This document shows positions 17,013 to 26,373 of a stretch of DNA of 64,000 nt, piece after piece. The stretch lies in contig JAPDPT010000002.1 of the NCBI GenBank assembly GCA_034506315.1, positions 1 to 64,000 of the forward strand. Reading direction: 5' to 3'. Below the pieces are notes generated by a model. The model was not told the DNA's origin and ran no database searches. It saw only the letters and a list, made by a program, of their open reading frames with translations. The stretch comes from a candidate division KSB1 bacterium. GTDB lineage: Bacteria > Zhuqueibacterota > Zhuqueibacteria > Oleimicrobiales > Geothermoviventaceae. Each line of letters starts with the position of its first letter. Position 1 is the stretch's first letter. The position numbers and the translations under genes were made by a program.

Positions 17013-18899
17013 TCAGGCAAAGCGCTCGCGCCACTTCATGAACATGAACAGCGCCCAGAGGCGATGGCTGTGGTTCTCCACCCCGCGCATATGCTCATCG
17101 AGCAGTCTGTGCACATAGGAAACGTTGAACAGCCCCGTCGCTCGCAGCTTATCGGGCGCCAGGACCGAAAGAACCATGTCGCGCAGCTCATCTCGAATCC
17201 AATTCTTGATCGGGATACTGAACCCTTCTTTGCCGCGCGTGAGGATCTCGGTTGGCAGCGCATCGCGGAACGCCTCTTTGAGGATGCGCTTGCGTACCCC
17301 TTTCCAGACCTTATAGGGGGCGGGCATCCTTAGGGCCAGCTCCACGATCCGATAGTCCAGGAGGGGGACGCGGACCTCGAGGCTGGTGGCCATGCTCATT
17401 CGGTCAACCTTGACCAGGATATCATCGACGAGATAGGTGCGCACGTCGACGTAGATATCGCGGTTTAGCCAGTCGAGGTCAGAAGCCTCCTGGAAGTATC
17501 TCCAGATGTGCTGGAATCGAGCCTCCTCGTCGTTCTGAGCCATAAGGTCGGGGCTGAGGAGCTGCCGTCGGTCCTCCTCGCTCAGGAAAATCATCCAGCG
17601 AACGTGATGGAGGGACGCGGGATAGCGAGCGCCTTCGACGAAGCGCTTGTAGGTGTTAATCACGCCCTTCTTCTTCGAGGTGGGTGGCAAAGCACGAGCC
17701 AGAGGCTCCGCCACTCCTCTCCACAGGAAGCCGGGTACAATCGGCAGATAGCGCTGGGCCAGACGATCCGCCACGTAGGTGTCGTAGCCGCCGAAGAGCT
17801 CATCGCCGCCGTCGCCCGAGAGGGCGACCTTGACGTTCTGGCGCGCGTTCTGGGAAACGAGATAGGTCGGGAAGACGCTGAAATCGCCAAGGGGCTCGTC
17901 CAGGTGGTAGATCAGTTTCTCCACGAGCTCCACGGCTCGCGGCTCGATGATCGCCTCGTGATGGCGGGTGGCGTAGCGTGTGGCTACGAGCCGCGCGTAG
18001 TGAAGCTCGTTGTAGCTGCTTTCCCGGAAGCCGATGGAAAACGAGCGCACCGGCTCCGAGGCTTCCCTGGCCATGGCCGCCGTCACGACGCTGGAGTCGA
18101 TTCCGCCGCTCAGAAACACGCCCAGGGGCACATCGGCAATCAGGCGCAGGCGCACGCTGTCGTGCACCAGCCGGCGCAGCTCCTCAACGGCCTCCTCATA
18201 GCCCACAGGGCCAAGCTCGCGATAGGGGCGTAGCGGGTCCCAGAAGGGCCGCAGCTGCGGCTCGCGTCCGTCGAAGACCAGATTGTGTCCCGGCGGAAGC
18301 TTGCGAATCCAGCGGAAAATGCTGTACGGTGCGGGGATGTACTCGTACGTGAGGAAAAGCTCCAGGGCCAGAGGATCCAGGTCCCGTTTGACACCCGGCA
18401 CCTCCAGAATGGACTTGATCTCTGATCCCCAGGCGAAGAGCTTCCCGTCCCAGTAATAGTACAGGGGCTTGATCCCCACGCGATCCCGCGACAGGAAAAG
18501 CTGGTGGCGCCGCGAATCCCAGATCGCGAACGCCCACATTCCGTTGAAGCGGGTCACACACTCGTGCCCGTACTCCTCGTAGGCGTGGACGATCGATTCG
18601 GTGTCGCTGCGGGTGACGAACCGGTGGCCGCGACGGACAAGCTCCTCCCGAATCTCCCGGTAGTTGTAGATCTCGCCGTTGAAGACGACGGCGATGGTCC
18701 CGTCCTCGTTGAAGATGGGCTGGCTACCGGAGCTCAGGTCGATGATGCTCAGGCGACGCATGGCCAGACCTACCCGGCCGTCCCAATAGAAGCCGTCCTC
18801 GTCGGGGCCGCGATGGGTGATGACCTTGGCCATGCGGCCAAGCAGGGTTTTCTTGTCCTCGGGCCAGTTCTCGCAGTAAAGGCCGGCTATGCCGCACAT
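17013..18899 (-). CDS. asnB: Glutamine-hydrolysing asparagine synthetase homologue
   Basis: This 628-residue enzyme has a complete AsnB architecture. The nucleophile Cys2 is present (MCGIAGLY), with RRLSI at 48-52, NGEIYN at 74-79, and RDRVGIKPLYY at 138-148 in the glutaminase domain. The synthetase domain has SGGIDSS at 264-270 and GDGGDELFGGYD. It should transfer glutamine-derived ammonia to an ATP-activated carboxylate. In polysaccharide loci such enzymes (for example WbpS in Pseudomonas O-antigen clusters) amidate uronic acids, which fits the UDP-uronate genes nearby; plain asparagine synthesis is the alternative. It overlaps the upstream glycosyltransferase gene by 13 bp and has a GAAGGAAG ribosome site. 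Confidence 0.88.
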   Translation of the reverse strand: MCGIAGLYCENWPEDKKTLLGRMAKVITHRGPDEDGFYWDGRVGLAMRRLSIIDLSSGSQPIFNEDGTIAVVFNGEIYNYREIREELVRRGHRFVTRSDTESIVHAYEEYGHECVTRFNGMWAFAIWDSRRHQLFLSRDRVGIKPLYYYWDGKLFAWGSEIKSILEVPGVKRDLDPLALELFLTYEYIPAPYSIFRWIRKLPPGHNLVFDGREPQLRPFWDPLRPYRELGPVGYEEAVEELRRLVHDSVRLRLIADVPLGVFLSGGIDSSVVTAAMAREASEPVRSFSIGFRESSYNELHYARLVATRYATRHHEAIIEPRAVELVEKLIYHLDEPLGDFSVFPTYLVSQNARQNVKVALSGDGGDELFGGYDTYVADRLAQRYLPIVPGFLWRGVAEPLARALPPTSKKKGVINTYKRFVEGARYPASLHHVRWMIFLSEEDRRQLLSPDLMAQNDEEARFQHIWRYFQEASDLDWLNRDIYVDVRTYLVDDILVKVDRMSMATSLEVRVPLLDYRIVELALRMPAPYKVWKGVRKRILKEAFRDALPTEILTRGKEGFSIPIKNWIRDELRDMVLSVLAPDKLRATGLFNVSYVHRLLDEHMRGVENHSHRLWALFMFMKWRERFA

Positions 18900-20086
18900 G
18901 TCGTCTTCCTTCTGGCGATGGCCTCCGTCGCCGCTGCCAGGAGCGTCTGTCGATAGCGCTGGTCGCTGAAACGCGTAGCGGCGTACCGCTTTGCTCGTTC
19001 GCCGAGGTCTCGTCGCAGTCCCTCATCGTGCAGGAGCCTGGAGAGGGCCGCAGCGAAGGCCTCCGGCTCGGGTGCGACCAGTGCACACACGTCCGGGCTC
19101 AGGACCTGAGTGTGGCTCCAGATGTCGGTGGCCACAATCGGCTTGCCCGAGCGGAGGTACGAGTAGATCTTCAAAGGCGTATTGGTCCCCGATACCCGCG
19201 GAGAGACCAGGACATCGGCCGCACGCACGAGGTGGTCGGCCGCACCCGGATGAACCGTTCCGAGGAAGTGTACGAGCCCGTCGAGACCCAGCTCTTGCGC
19301 AAGGCCCCGGTACGCTTCAACCTGGTCGGTGTGGCCGCCGGCGATCAGTAGGCTCCCCACCCAGGCGCTCCGATCACGCAGGATTCGCACGCTGGAGAGC
19401 AACAACTCCATTCCCTGGTAAGGCTCAAGGGTGCCCACGTACACAACCCAGGGACGCGGAAGAGCGCTGTCCAGTGTCAGGGAACCCGGCGTTCCCTCAT
19501 CCCAAAGGAAGCTGTAATCGAGGGTGTTTTCCAGCAGGTAGAGCTTGTGGCCAAAGCCCAGGGCCTGGACGTAGCGGCGCAAGTCTTCGCAGATCACGAG
19601 CACAGAATCGCAATGGGACAGGATAAATCGTTCGAGGCTTTCCATGGTCCGGATCGCCCAGCGGGAGGAGGAGAAACGGAAGTTGGTCATCTGCTGCGCC
19701 AGACTGGAGTGCATGTCGTAAACGTGAGCACAGCCGGTGAATTCCCGGAGGAAGGCACCCACAAGCCCCGCTTCCTCGTGCGTGTGGACCAGGTCGTACC
19801 GGAAGGGCCGCCAGACGCTCAGCGTCCTGGCCAGAAGGAGTGCGTCCAGCACGGGCTTAATCCAGCTGGGACCCACCTTCACGCGGCGCACTCCGGGCAG
19901 CGCCCAGATGCGGTGAAACCTCACCCCCGGCAGGGCCACGTCCTGACCCAGGTGGTAGGTCACCAGATCGACCCTCACACCCTCGTCGGAGTACGCTTTG
20001 AGGCGCCCCACGACGCTAAAGGGGGTTCCCCGCGGCGTAAAGACCGGTTCGGGAGCAAGCATTAGGACACGTCTGGGCACTTCCAC
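18887..20086 (-). CDS. GT4 glycosyltransferase
   Basis: This 399-residue GT-B glycosyltransferase shows VLMLAPEPVFTPRGTPFS at its N-terminus, HTHEEAGLVG near residue 95, and in the C-terminal domain VVYVGTLEPYQGMELLLSS, FLGTVHPGAADHLVRAADV and GTNTPLKIYSYLRSGKPIVA, the GT4 donor-binding segment. I chose the GTG at 20086 because GGAGGA lies 9 nt upstream and the protein then starts like the family; a longer in-frame extension is arginine-rich and unlike a real N-terminus. It overlaps asnB by 13 bp, indicating coupling. Confidence 0.85.
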   Translation of the reverse strand: MEVPRRVLMLAPEPVFTPRGTPFSVVGRLKAYSDEGVRVDLVTYHLGQDVALPGVRFHRIWALPGVRRVKVGPSWIKPVLDALLLARTLSVWRPFRYDLVHTHEEAGLVGAFLREFTGCAHVYDMHSSLAQQMTNFRFSSSRWAIRTMESLERFILSHCDSVLVICEDLRRYVQALGFGHKLYLLENTLDYSFLWDEGTPGSLTLDSALPRPWVVYVGTLEPYQGMELLLSSVRILRDRSAWVGSLLIAGGHTDQVEAYRGLAQELGLDGLVHFLGTVHPGAADHLVRAADVLVSPRVSGTNTPLKIYSYLRSGKPIVATDIWSHTQVLSPDVCALVAPEPEAFAAALSRLLHDEGLRRDLGERAKRYAATRFSDQRYRQTLLAAATEAIARRKTTCAA

Positions 20087-20153
20087 CGCGACGATCCTCC
20101 GACGCAGGCATGGCCTGAGACGAGAACGTACGGGTCGGCATCCTCCGCGCCGC

Positions 20154-20178
20154 GCCCGGGGGTATCGGCCCCGCGGGC
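20154..20178 (-). other. GC-rich hairpin after UDP-glucose dehydrogenase gene
   Basis: A 9-bp stem with one bulge and a 6-nt loop lies 24 nt past the dehydrogenase stop in a 115-nt gap. No T-run follows on the minus strand, so it is at best a partial terminator or an RNA-processing element. Confidence 0.3.
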
Positions 20179-20201
20179 GGAGCACGGCCTTCTCGACGGC
20201 T

Positions 20202-21506
20202 CTACCGCCCTACCCCTTCGTACACGAAGCCCTCTTTCTCCATTTTCGGACGATCGTAAACATTCTTCAAATCGACCATGATGGGTTGCTTCATCACTGC
20301 CTTGAGGCGGGCAAGGTCCAGGCTGCGGAACTGGTTCCACTCCACAGCCAGTACCACGCAGTCGGCGCCAGTAGCTGCCTCGTAGGCATCGGTACAATAG
20401 GTGACGCCGTCGGCGTTCAGGACCTTCTTCGCTTCTTCCATGGCTGCGGGGTCGTAGGTTCGCAGCTTGGCCCCCATCTTGAGCAGCTGCTGCCCGATCC
20501 AGATGGCAGGGGCTTCCCGAACATCGCTGGTGTTCGGCTTGAAGGAAAGACCCAGGAGGGCGATGGTTTTCCCTTCCACTTCCCCCAGGACTTTCTTGAT
20601 TTTGTCGAGCATGCGACGCCGCTGCCGTTCGTTGACTTCGATGACCGCCTTCACGATCTGCAGCTCCACCCCGTACTTCTCCGCCACTTTTACGATGGCC
20701 CGGGTATCCTTCGGGAAACAGGAGCCGCCGAAGCCGGGGCCGGGATGGAGGAACTTGCGACCAATCCGATTGTCCAGGCCCATGCCCTTGGCCACGTGGT
20801 GCACATCGGCGCCCACGGCCTCGCAGAGATTGGCGATCTCGTTGATAAAGGAGATCTTGGTCGCGAGGAAGGCGTTGCTGGCGTACTTGATGAGCTCCGC
20901 CGTTTCGAGGTTGGTGATGACGAACGGCGTCTCAATGAGGTACAGGGGCGAGTACAGATCTTTCAGGATCGCGATGGCCTCCTCGCTGTCGCTCCCGATC
21001 ACCACCCGGTCCGGCCGCATGAAGTCTTCGATCGCGGAGCCCTCCCGCAGGAACTCGGGATTGGAGGCCACGGCGAAGTGGCTGGGGGTCGTCTGGTGCT
21101 TCTTGATCAGCTCTTTAATCCACTTGCCGGCCCCGACGGGCACGGTACTCTTGTTGACGATCACCTTAAAGCCGTTCATGTAGCGGGCGATGTCCTTCGC
21201 CACTTGCTCGACGTACTGCATATCCGCCGAGCCGTCCTCTCGGGATGGCGTGCCCACGGTAATGAAGATCACCAGGGAGTTCTCGACGGCCGACTTGAGA
21301 TCCGTGGTAAACGTCAGCCTCCCTTCCTTCACGTTGCGGGCGACCATTACGTCCAGGCCCGGTTCGTAGATGGGCAGCACGCCGCGGTTCAGGTTGTCGA
21401 TCTTCTCCTTGTCGATATCCACGCAGACGACAAAGTTTCCGAACTCGGCGAAGCACGCGCCCGTGACCAGTCCAACATAGCCGGTTCCCACCACACAGAC
21501 GTTCAT
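20202..21506 (-). CDS. ugd: UDP-glucose 6-dehydrogenase
   Basis: This 434-residue enzyme oxidises UDP-glucose to UDP-glucuronate with two NAD+. The N-terminal NAD-binding motif GTGYVGLVTG is at residues 7-16, the substrate-loop segment ASNPEFLREGSA follows near 147-158, and the catalytic cysteine is C263 in FGGSCFPKD. The C-terminal domain has GLSFKPNTSDVREAP, also diagnostic. Length matches the TuaD/Ugd family. A GGGAGG ribosome site lies 6 nt before the ATG. With the UDP-glucuronate 4-epimerase-like gene at 23004 it supplies UDP-GlcA and UDP-GalA for the polymer. Confidence 0.96.
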   Translation of the reverse strand: MNVCVVGTGYVGLVTGACFAEFGNFVVCVDIDKEKIDNLNRGVLPIYEPGLDVMVARNVKEGRLTFTTDLKSAVENSLVIFITVGTPSREDGSADMQYVEQVAKDIARYMNGFKVIVNKSTVPVGAGKWIKELIKKHQTTPSHFAVASNPEFLREGSAIEDFMRPDRVVIGSDSEEAIAILKDLYSPLYLIETPFVITNLETAELIKYASNAFLATKISFINEIANLCEAVGADVHHVAKGMGLDNRIGRKFLHPGPGFGGSCFPKDTRAIVKVAEKYGVELQIVKAVIEVNERQRRRMLDKIKKVLGEVEGKTIALLGLSFKPNTSDVREAPAIWIGQQLLKMGAKLRTYDPAAMEEAKKVLNADGVTYCTDAYEAATGADCVVLAVEWNQFRSLDLARLKAVMKQPIMVDLKNVYDRPKMEKEGFVYEGVGR

Positions 21507-21536
21507 GCCGTCCTCCCGTCACACTCTGAGTAGCCC

Positions 21537-22994
21537 TCAAGCCGCTCCGTAGCCCGTCAGGACCACGAAGACGGTCTTGAGCATAATCTTGAAGTCCAAC
21601 CACAGGGACCAGTTGTCGATGTACTCGAGGTCCATTTGCATCCAGCGCTCGAAGGGAACCTTGTTACGCCCGCTCACCTGCCAGATGCAGGTCAGGCCCG
21701 GTTTCAGGCTCAGCCGGCGCCGTTGCCAGACCTCGTACAACTCCACCTCGACGGGCAAAGCTGGCCTCGGGCCCACAATGCTCATATCCCCCTTCAGGAC
21801 GTTGAAGAGCTGCGGCAACTCGTCGATGCTGAACTTCCGCAGGATTCGACCAATGGGCGTCACGCGAGGATCCCGCTTCATCTTGAACACGGGCCCGTTC
21901 ATCTCGTTCATGCGCAGAAGCTCTTGCTTCTTTCTTTCTGCTCCCGGAACCATCGTCCGGAACTTGTAGAGGGTAAACTTGCGCCCGTTGAGGCCGCAGC
22001 GCTTCTGCTTGAACAGGACCGGTCCGGGCGAGGTAAGCTTGATCAGAATGGCGACCACCAGCATCAGGGGGGAAAACGCAATTAGCATCAAGGAGGCCAG
22101 CACGATGTCCAGCAATCGCTTGATAAACAGTTGCCACTGCTTAGCCCGGAACGTCTCGAATTCCAGCAGCGGGAAGCCATTGAAGTCGGTCTGACGAATT
22201 TTGGCGATCTTGAGGTTGTAGAGATCGAGGGAGACGGCCGTGCTGATCCCCAGGTTCTCGCAGGCCATGATGGCCTCGTCGATCCGGTGCAGCCAGAGGC
22301 GAGGAACCACGAAAATCACGCGGTCGATCACCTTCCGTTGCAGAATGAAGGGAATGTCCTGGATACGCCCAAGGACGCGGTAGCCCTCCACCTCTTTCCC
22401 GAACATCCCGTGTTCATCGTCGATGAGACCGACGATCCGCAGGCCCCAATGCGAGTTCTCCTTCACGGCGCGGATGAATTCGCGGGCACGCTTACCCGTC
22501 CCCACGATGAGCAAGTTGATCTGGTTGTACCCCTTGCGGTGTACACTGTCCAGGAATTTGATGAGCAGGTACTTCTCCCCCATCAGGATGACCATCGCCA
22601 CCACCGAGCAGGTCACCAGGTAGAGCCGGCTGGTGAGCTGCCACTTGAACAGGAAGGCGATGGCCGAGGTGGACAGGGTGGCCAGGATCATCCCCTTGCC
22701 GATCGCCGCATTGATCTCCCTCAGGCGGCGCATCCGGAAATGGGAGTAGATGCCCTGGGCTGCCAGCAGGATCAGCCAGGAGGCCACAAAGGCCACCAGC
22801 AGCCCGACATTCCGGAGGGTGAAGTAGTAGAGGCCCGACCAGTCGGGGGCGATGGCAAACGCCTTCTGCGAAAGGCCGAACGCGCTGCGGATGTACTCAT
22901 CCACAAAATACGCCAGCTCGAAGCCCACCACGAGCATCGTGGCGTCCAGGATGCGCATTACGTGGACGAGGAATTTTTCCCTTTCGCTGATCAT
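21537..22994 (-). CDS. Undecaprenyl-phosphate glucose/galactose phosphotransferase, WcaJ-like (polyprenyl glycosylphosphotransferase)
   Basis: This 485-residue membrane enzyme should start repeat-unit synthesis by moving a hexose-1-phosphate from UDP-hexose to undecaprenyl phosphate. About four N-terminal helices are followed by a CoA-binding-like domain (LLIVGTGKRAREFIRAV near 170). The catalytic C-terminal domain is complete: KRLLDIVLAS membrane hairpin, GPVLFKQKRCG, LYKFRTM, SIDELPQLFNVLKGDMS, VGPRPALP, and LKPGLTCIWQVSGRN. This is the only intact initiating transferase in the window. It lies 9 nt downstream of the epimerase gene. Confidence 0.93.
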   Translation of the reverse strand: MISEREKFLVHVMRILDATMLVVGFELAYFVDEYIRSAFGLSQKAFAIAPDWSGLYYFTLRNVGLLVAFVASWLILLAAQGIYSHFRMRRLREINAAIGKGMILATLSTSAIAFLFKWQLTSRLYLVTCSVVAMVILMGEKYLLIKFLDSVHRKGYNQINLLIVGTGKRAREFIRAVKENSHWGLRIVGLIDDEHGMFGKEVEGYRVLGRIQDIPFILQRKVIDRVIFVVPRLWLHRIDEAIMACENLGISTAVSLDLYNLKIAKIRQTDFNGFPLLEFETFRAKQWQLFIKRLLDIVLASLMLIAFSPLMLVVAILIKLTSPGPVLFKQKRCGLNGRKFTLYKFRTMVPGAERKKQELLRMNEMNGPVFKMKRDPRVTPIGRILRKFSIDELPQLFNVLKGDMSIVGPRPALPVEVELYEVWQRRRLSLKPGLTCIWQVSGRNKVPFERWMQMDLEYIDNWSLWLDFKIMLKTVFVVLTGYGAA

Positions 22995-23003
22995 ACCGCT
23001 TGC

Positions 23004-23987
23004 CTAACCCACCTCCTTCTCGTCCTCGGGGTAAAGGAAACGCTTCTCCTCCTGATACCATTGGACAAAGCGCCGCAGGCCCTCCTCAATCGGCACCTGC
23101 GGATCGTAGCCCAGCTTCTCCCGCGCCTTGCGGATGTCGGCGAAGGTTACGGGTACATCTCCGGGCTGCTCCGGCAACTGCTGGATTTTCGCCTTCTTGC
23201 CGAGGAGTCCCTCCAGCAGCCGGATGAGCTCCGCGAGGGCCACGGTCCGCGCCTCGCCCAGATTGTAGATCTCGTAGCCTTCGCATCCATCAATGGCGCG
23301 GAGGACCCCCTGTAGCACATCGTCGATGTACGTGTAGTCCCGGCGCGAGGTGCCATCGCCGTACATGGGCACCGGCTTTCCTGTGTCGATCAGCCGCGTG
23401 AAGCGGTGGATCGCCATGTCCGGCCGCTGCCTGGGACCATACACGGTGAAGAAGCGGAGGCAGGTGGTGTGAATGCCGAACAGGTGGTAGTACGTGTAGC
23501 AGATGAGCTCACAGGCCTTCTTGGTGGCCGCGTACGGCGAGATGGGATTGTCCACGGGGTCGGTTTCGGAAAACGGGACCTTCCGGTTGGCTCCATATAC
23601 CGAGGAGGTGCTGGCGAAGACCATCCGCTGAACCCCCGTCCTCCGCATCCACTCGAGAAGCAGGGTGGTTCCGTGGACGTTTACCTGCTCGTAGAGCAAC
23701 GGGTCACGGATGCTTGGCCGAACGCCCGCTCGTGCCGCCAAGTGAGCCACCACATCAAAGGGGCCCATGGAGAAGGCTTCTTCGAGAACGCGCTCCTCCC
23801 GAATATCCCCCTCCACAAGGCGGAAGCGCGGGTCCCCCACGCACCCAGCCAGGTTACGCCGCTTAATCCTCGGATCGTAGTAGTCGTTGAAGTCGTCGAT
23901 GCAGACTACCGTGTCACCGCGCGCCAAGAGCTTCTCGCAGAGGTGGGACCCAATGAATCCCGCTCCTCCCGTGACCAAGATCCTCAT
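23004..23987 (-). CDS. UDP-glucuronate 4-epimerase-like SDR
   Basis: This 327-residue extended SDR has GGAGFIGSHLCEKL at residues 7-20, the active-site SPYAATKK near 147-154, and DDFNDYYDP at 36-44. The segments FFTVYGPRQRPDMAIHRF and DGTSRRDYTYIDDV are characteristic of the CapI/LspL UDP-glucuronate 4-epimerases, which make UDP-galacturonate. The paired UDP-glucose dehydrogenase gene in the same operon supports this over plain UDP-glucose 4-epimerase. A GAGGATC ribosome site precedes the ATG. Confidence 0.85.
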   Translation of the reverse strand: MRILVTGGAGFIGSHLCEKLLARGDTVVCIDDFNDYYDPRIKRRNLAGCVGDPRFRLVEGDIREERVLEEAFSMGPFDVVAHLAARAGVRPSIRDPLLYEQVNVHGTTLLLEWMRRTGVQRMVFASTSSVYGANRKVPFSETDPVDNPISPYAATKKACELICYTYYHLFGIHTTCLRFFTVYGPRQRPDMAIHRFTRLIDTGKPVPMYGDGTSRRDYTYIDDVLQGVLRAIDGCEGYEIYNLGEARTVALAELIRLLEGLLGKKAKIQQLPEQPGDVPVTFADIRKAREKLGYDPQVPIEEGLRRFVQWYQEEKRFLYPEDEKEVG

Positions 23988-24003
23988 CGTCGATCCTCGG
24001 CGA

Positions 24004-26322
24004 TCAGTAATGGTAGTAGCTGTACGCCTCGTGGCCGAACTCCTGCGTGGCCCCGTTGATCACCACCCCCAGCAGCTTGACGGGAACATTGGCGAAGAGG
24101 CCGAGTCGGCGTTTGGCGTCGCGATGGCTGGTCCGTTTGGCCCGCACAACCAGGGCCACGCCGTCCACCTGAGCGCCAAGCACAATGGCGTCGGTAGCGG
24201 CCGCCAGGGGAGGCGTGTCGAAAACGATGAAGTCAAAGCGCCGCCCCACCTCGTCCAGGAATCGCTTCATCATCGGCGAGCCCAGAAGCTCGCTCGGATT
24301 GGGGAACATCGGGCCGCATGTGACCAACTTCAGATTGGGCACGTGCGTCTCCCGCAGGACCTCGTTGAGCGTAGCCGCACCCGACAGATAGTTCGTCAGG
24401 CCTGGCTCCTTGGGGACGAGGAACGTGTTGTGAAGCACGCCTCGCCGCAGATCCGCGTCCACCAGCAGTGTGCTGTGCCGCTGCTGGGCCATGATGATGG
24501 CCAGATTGGCGGCGGTGAAGGACTTGCCATCCCCCGGTTCCAAACTGGTGAGCACCAACGTGTGGATTCTGCCGTGCGTCTTGCTGAACACGAGGTTGGT
24601 GCGCAGAGATCGGTACGCCTCGCTGATGGGCGTGGGTCGATAATCGTCCGTGACCAGCTGCCGATCGATCCGCCGGATCTTCTCGTCGTCCCGGTAGGCG
24701 GGCACGTCGTCGAATTCCGCCAGTGGGATTACGCCCAGCACGGGAAGGCCCAGGTGACGCCGGGCGTCCTCCACCGTCTTGATTCGCGGATCGAGGAGCT
24801 CCAGAACACCGGCCACCCCCACCCCTATGGCGAAGGAAAACATCAGACCTATCAAGGCGCGCTTTTTCTTGTTGGCGTTAATGGGATACTCCGGCGGGAT
24901 CGCTGGGTCAAGGATCTCCACATCTTTCTCTTCTGCGGCCTCCTCGATCCGCGCCTTACTCACCTCGATCTGCAGGTTGGTGTACAGTTCCTCGCTCACC
25001 TTGAGGTCGCGCTCCAAGTCGGACAGCTGGGCCTGTACCTGCGGGACCTGGTAGATCCTCTGGTCCATCACGGACAGCTCGCGCCGTTTCTTCTGGATAT
25101 CGATGGTCAGACGTCGCAGGTACCCTTCGGCCACCTCCCGGATCTGGTCGAACACGGAATCGAGCCGGGCCGAGGCGAGGCGGACATCGGGATTGGTAGC
25201 CGGCAGCGTCTTCCGGAGCTCCAGGTACTCCTGGGCGCGATGATCCACCTGCTCGGCCAGGACCATCGCCCGCGGATCCCTGGCCAGATCGCCAATGCGG
25301 ACCAGTTGCTGGTGGAGGTAGATATCCTGAGGCTCGACCATCTTCCCTGAGCGGCCCACTACAGCGGCCCGATCGACCAGATCGCTCAGGCTGCGGTGCA
25401 GGTTCTCGAGCGCCTCGATCTCCTGCTCCATCTTGTCGCGATCGACGAATTTGTCGCCGGAGGCCTTCGCCAGGTCGGCCGCGTACATCTGGCGGAAGTT
25501 TTTCAGCCGCTCCTTCGCCTGCTCCAGACGGTCCCTGGCCGCCTCCAGCTGCTTTTCCAGTAGCTCCCGCCGTGCGCGCAGATTCTTGTAGCGCAGGGAG
25601 ATGCTCCGGTCCACAAAGATCTCCGCGAGGCGGTTCACAGTGAAGGCGGCAAGGCGTGGATCATCGCTCTGCACCTTCAGCGAAAGAACCGTTCCCGGGT
25701 CGCGGAGGGACATGTCCACAGAGTTGCGGAAGTTCTTAACAGCGCGATCAAAGCGGCTTACCTCGAGGGTGATGCGCTGGGGCAGCGGGCGCAGGGCCGG
25801 GTTGACCCGGAAGGAAAACCCCGCCACCGACACCGTGTCGTTGAGGATTTTCCACACCGATCCGGTGCGCAGCCGAAGGGTGCGTGTCTCGTCCACGCGG
25901 CGCAGGACCTCGAACGTGCTGTCGCCGATCAGGATCTCGTACTGTCCAGGCCAGGGCTGGCGCGTGCACGTCAGCTCCGAGAAGACGTCCGTGCGGCGCA
26001 GCTCCCCCATCTCGGGCCCGAGCTGGACCGCAAGACCGAGTTTCTGGACAACTTCCTCCGCAAACGTGCGGCTGGTAAGCTGAGTGAGGCGGGTCTCGTT
26101 GAGGAGTTGCCCGGTTCGATCGGAGGAGTCCTTGAACTGAACCAGACACTCGGCCTCGTACACCACCGGCAGGCGCTTCAGATAGACGACCCAGAGCGCC
26201 GTCAAAACGAAGGTGATCCCCACCACCAGCCAGCGGCGCTCCCAGATCCCGCGCATCAGCCGGGCCAGGTCGATTCCGCCCCCCGCCTCGTGCACTTCAG
26301 CATCGACAAGCAGCTCGTCCAT
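24004..26322 (-). CDS. Wzc-type polysaccharide co-polymerase and tyrosine autokinase
   Basis: This 772-residue protein controls polymer length and export. It has an N-terminal Wzz region with a helix near residues 28-50, a long periplasmic coiled-coil-rich segment (about 190-460), and a second helix near 500. The cytoplasmic BY-kinase domain has Walker A LEPGDGKS near residue 600, Walker A' LLVDADLRRG and Walker B FIVFDTPPL, and it ends with a tyrosine cluster (YSYYHY) for autophosphorylation. I chose the ATG at 26322, with GGGGAT about 10 nt upstream; a TTG 12 nt earlier is in frame. It is encoded directly after wza. Confidence 0.93.
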   Translation of the reverse strand: MDELLVDAEVHEAGGGIDLARLMRGIWERRWLVVGITFVLTALWVVYLKRLPVVYEAECLVQFKDSSDRTGQLLNETRLTQLTSRTFAEEVVQKLGLAVQLGPEMGELRRTDVFSELTCTRQPWPGQYEILIGDSTFEVLRRVDETRTLRLRTGSVWKILNDTVSVAGFSFRVNPALRPLPQRITLEVSRFDRAVKNFRNSVDMSLRDPGTVLSLKVQSDDPRLAAFTVNRLAEIFVDRSISLRYKNLRARRELLEKQLEAARDRLEQAKERLKNFRQMYAADLAKASGDKFVDRDKMEQEIEALENLHRSLSDLVDRAAVVGRSGKMVEPQDIYLHQQLVRIGDLARDPRAMVLAEQVDHRAQEYLELRKTLPATNPDVRLASARLDSVFDQIREVAEGYLRRLTIDIQKKRRELSVMDQRIYQVPQVQAQLSDLERDLKVSEELYTNLQIEVSKARIEEAAEEKDVEILDPAIPPEYPINANKKKRALIGLMFSFAIGVGVAGVLELLDPRIKTVEDARRHLGLPVLGVIPLAEFDDVPAYRDDEKIRRIDRQLVTDDYRPTPISEAYRSLRTNLVFSKTHGRIHTLVLTSLEPGDGKSFTAANLAIIMAQQRHSTLLVDADLRRGVLHNTFLVPKEPGLTNYLSGAATLNEVLRETHVPNLKLVTCGPMFPNPSELLGSPMMKRFLDEVGRRFDFIVFDTPPLAAATDAIVLGAQVDGVALVVRAKRTSHRDAKRRLGLFANVPVKLLGVVINGATQEFGHEAYSYYHY

Positions 26323-26373
26323 CCCTATCCCCAACTCGCTGATTCAGCGTAGACGCGAAAGATGGCCTGCCTA

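Noticed and set aside
19998-21533. A 511-codon plus-strand frame opposite UDP-glucose dehydrogenase
   Set aside because: It is fully antisense to a textbook Ugd gene and has no ribosome site or motifs.
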